Shown: piece by piece, positions 61,977 to 64,000 of the stretch
How the letters are laid out: each line of letters begins with the position of its first letter
How positions within the stretch are numbered: position 1 is the stretch's first letter
Program-made: the position numbers and the translations under genes
The notes under the pieces: generated by a model
Seen by the model: the letters and a program-made list of their open reading frames with translations, nothing else
Database searches by the model: none
What the model was told of the DNA's origin: nothing
Assembly: GCF_014641615.1 (NCBI RefSeq)
Contig: NZ_BMIB01000005.1
Location: 448,150-512,149, forward strand
Direction of reading: 5' to 3'
DNA: 64,000 nt
Source: Filimonas zeae
Lineage (GTDB): Bacteria; Bacteroidota; Bacteroidia; Chitinophagales; Chitinophagaceae

Positions 61977-63116
61977 TTATCTGGTTAAGAAAGTCTTTAA
62001 AAAACTAGCTTCAAACTCCTTCATTGTAAATCTGCTGGCATATGTCTTCCTGCCGTTAAGTCCAAGACTGTTACGTAAATCCTTATTCTCAATTAGCTGC
62101 TCCATATAAGCTGCAAATTGTTTAATATCTCCGGGGGCAATCAAATAACCAGTCTCCCCATGCGATATAGCCTGCACAGCCCCACCATTATTGGTTGCAA
62201 TAACAGGCTTTCCTGCAGCCATTGCTTCAAGAACCGTTGTAGGAAAAGGATCTCTCATTAAAGAAGGCACAACTAATATGTCTGCTTCTTTTTGAATATC
62301 AGAAACATCAGTAATGAAGGATGTATACTTTATATTCTCTTTAAATTTATGATGTTCAATATCACTCCTCAGCTTTTCCACCCAGCTCTCTCCATTAGGG
62401 GCAGCGCTTCCCACTATATTAAAAATGCATCTCCGGGCAACCTCATCAGACAAAGCTGCAATTGCATCTAAAAAAAACCAGATTCCCTTCTCAGGCTTAA
62501 TCCTTCCTATCAGGGTTATTACAATTTTCGAGCGACCTTCATTGTTTAAACCTCGCCCCTCGCCCCCAAAAACATCTTCAATTCCGTTTAATACCACCTC
62601 AACCTTATACGAAAAACGTACCGGGGCGTATTTTAGCAAATTCCCCTTTACAGGCTCTGATACAGCAATTATTTTATCAGCCCATTTCAATGATTTCCGA
62701 TTAATAAACTTTGCCACAAGTGCCGGATTTTCAACTATCTCATGAACATGAAGCACATTCGGTACACGATTCTTACAAATTCTCAAAAAGAAGAGAGCTG
62801 ATTGAGTATTAACATACACCAGGTCTATTGCATGTTTCTCCTGAAGCGTTTTGAGTAATATTTTACTCTGTCGGTAATTTTGTATCAGCTCCACCATGCC
62901 GCTGAATGAAAACATTCCCCTGGAAATGATAGGTAACTGACTATATATAATTACCTCAACCTTTACCCCTTTCTGTTCAAGAAATTCCTTGAAAGGGCCA
63001 TCCGAAGGCAATATCAGCGTTATTTTATGTTCCTTTTGGAGAAATATAAGGGTGTTGGCCAAAATTCTATTTGACCCATATAAATCAACAGATGGATTAA
63101 TTACCAGTAAATTCAT
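61977..63116 (-). CDS. Glycosyltransferase family 4
   Basis: 379 residues, GT-B. N-terminal NLLVINPSVDLYGSNRILAN, middle KVEVVLNGIEDVFGG, C-terminal IVITLIGRIKPEKGIWFFLD, DILVVPSLMRDPFPTTVLEA (the E-x7-E motif) and MAAGKPVIATNNGGAVQAIS. Retaining transferase using a nucleotide sugar, cytoplasmic face. Its start overlaps the upstream polymerase gene by 20 bases; DUF4091 follows after two bases. All these minus-strand genes are tightly packed and likely co-transcribed from outside the window. Confidence 0.93.
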   Translation of the reverse strand: MNLLVINPSVDLYGSNRILANTLIFLQKEHKITLILPSDGPFKEFLEQKGVKVEVIIYSQLPIISRGMFSFSGMVELIQNYRQSKILLKTLQEKHAIDLVYVNTQSALFFLRICKNRVPNVLHVHEIVENPALVAKFINRKSLKWADKIIAVSEPVKGNLLKYAPVRFSYKVEVVLNGIEDVFGGEGRGLNNEGRSKIVITLIGRIKPEKGIWFFLDAIAALSDEVARRCIFNIVGSAAPNGESWVEKLRSDIEHHKFKENIKYTSFITDVSDIQKEADILVVPSLMRDPFPTTVLEAMAAGKPVIATNNGGAVQAISHGETGYLIAPGDIKQFAAYMEQLIENKDLRNSLGLNGRKTYASRFTMKEFEASFLKTFLTR

Positions 63117-64000
63117 AAGTGGCTTTTTTGTTCATATTACTCACCAGGCATACGGCTATAATCAACAAATAGAAGCTCGTTGAAACAAACTCCTGAGTAA
63201 AATAACTTGATATGAAAAAATAATAAAATACTATAATCCCCAATTGCCAATGCCTTTGAAGAAAAAGTTTCACCACAAAAGCCAATGCTGAAAAAACAAA
63301 TACACCCAGCCCCCAGAATCCATAGGTATGAAGAAGCATAGCATATCCGTTTTCGATATCGGAACGATAGTCCCATTTTACCTTATTCAGCACCTCTTCA
63401 CCCAGAATGTTCGTTCCACGTCCAAACAAGTAAGTATAGATATTACCCGTTTTCCAGAATGACAAATTAAAGCCTTCCAATAGCTCCGAACGTGATTCCA
63501 AGGTGTCAATATTGAATAGCACATTACCGAGGCCTTCGTTAAAAAGCAAAATGATTGCAATAGAAACAACTATAAAATATAATAACAAAATACGTCTGTC
63601 ATTAAAAATCAGCAGTAAAAAATAAAACAAGTAGGTTGACCTGTTGCAGGTTGCAATAATAGCTACAGTAACTATAAAGTAGAGAAGTTTATCAACTCGT
63701 GTAACATCATTCATCCGTCGCTTACAATAATATAATATAAGCCAGATGATACACAAAGTACCATAAACCTGAACAGTAGAAACAAAGCCCATAGGGGTAT
63801 GAATAAAAGGCATCCCTTTTGTCCACAAAGAGCCATACCAGCCAATATCAGGAATTATATAGGAAACAATCAATATCAAAAACCCCAATACAACATGCAA
63901 AGTCATCCCTCCATATAAAAGACGAAAAAAATCTTTATAGTGTACAGCAAAATATACAAATGCAAGTGCAGGAATTGGGAAAAGTGTTATTACACTAGCA
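63097..64000 (-). CDS. Wzy-like O-antigen polymerase family membrane protein, N-terminus beyond the window
   Basis: 301 codons including the stop are visible. The frame is open through the right edge (residues ASVITLFPIPALAFVYFAVH precede the methionine at 63906), so that methionine is internal and the true start lies past 64000. About seven hydrophobic helices and a periplasmic loop with FLFGRGTNILGEEVLNKVKW and ENGYAMLLHTYGFWGLGVFV, a pattern common to Wzy/O-antigen polymerases (a loop Arg/Gly pair, then a 'GxxG' helix start). It would polymerise the repeat unit of the second cluster. Overlaps the GT4 gene by 20 bases. Confidence 0.75.
   Translation of the reverse strand, partial: ASVITLFPIPALAFVYFAVHYKDFFRLLYGGMTLHVVLGFLILIVSYIIPDIGWYGSLWTKGMPFIHTPMGFVSTVQVYGTLCIIWLILYYCKRRMNDVTRVDKLLYFIVTVAIIATCNRSTYLFYFLLLIFNDRRILLLYFIVVSIAIILLFNEGLGNVLFNIDTLESRSELLEGFNLSFWKTGNIYTYLFGRGTNILGEEVLNKVKWDYRSDIENGYAMLLHTYGFWGLGVFVFSALAFVVKLFLQRHWQLGIIVFYYFFISSYFTQEFVSTSFYLLIIAVCLVSNMNKKATYEFTGN

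Overview
The window is chromosomal DNA from a member of the Bacteroidota, most likely family Chitinophagaceae (Chitinophaga/Filimonas-like). The evidence is a gliding-motility/type IX secretion gene set (gldK, gldL, start of gldM), a TonB-dependent receptor with an N-terminal carboxypeptidase-regulatory-like domain, the DUF4271-hemD pair, weak or absent Shine-Dalgarno sequences, and several matches to the Bacteroidota promoter signature TAnnTTTG. No phage, insertion sequence or CRISPR array was seen. Genus-level assignment is inference.

Layout. (1) 1-2380, minus strand: gldK-gldL-gldM, the start of the T9SS/gliding motor operon. (2) 2715-8877: a minus operon DUF4271 - hemD - DUF255 thioredoxin-like protein, divergent from hemW, followed by gpsA. 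(3) 8930-13086: a periplasmic adaptor/TolC pair without an inner-membrane pump, a DUF4349 protein and a small cysteine-rich CWC protein. (4) 13231-20471: two cobalamin riboswitches, one upstream of nrdB-nrdA (class Ia ribonucleotide reductase) and one upstream of metE (B12-independent methionine synthase). Both should be repressed when B12 is present, so together they form a B12-sparing module. (5) 20608-27973: an MscS channel, a phytase/TonB receptor pair, a TPR-HTH membrane regulator and a MarC protein.

(6) 28103-50538 is a large exopolysaccharide locus. It holds a priming sugar transferase, many glycosyltransferases, a Wzx flippase, a Wzy/ligase-like polymerase, a Wzz/BY-kinase-like co-polymerase, a short TolC-like outer-membrane protein, an acyltransferase and a UGM-like flavoprotein. 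Signalling genes are built into it: a single-domain receiver next to a priming transferase that carries its own degenerate receiver, and a four-gene set (coiled-coil membrane protein, receiver-SpoIIE phosphatase, STAS protein, RsbW-like ATPase). I infer a phospho-switch that gates polysaccharide synthesis; this is the most interesting candidate system here.

(7) 50941-55735: a CNNM/CorC-like membrane protein, tRNA-Arg(CCG), an SGNH hydrolase divergent from an acyltransferase-3, idi and an ECF sigma factor. (8) 55876-64000, minus strand and visibly AT-richer: a second polysaccharide cluster with a HddA-like sugar kinase, RmlA, two GT4-type glycosyltransferases, a lipoprotein with a probable beta-propeller, a DUF4091 secreted protein and a Wzy-like polymerase that runs off the right edge.

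All family assignments come from reading the protein sequences. No database search was run.
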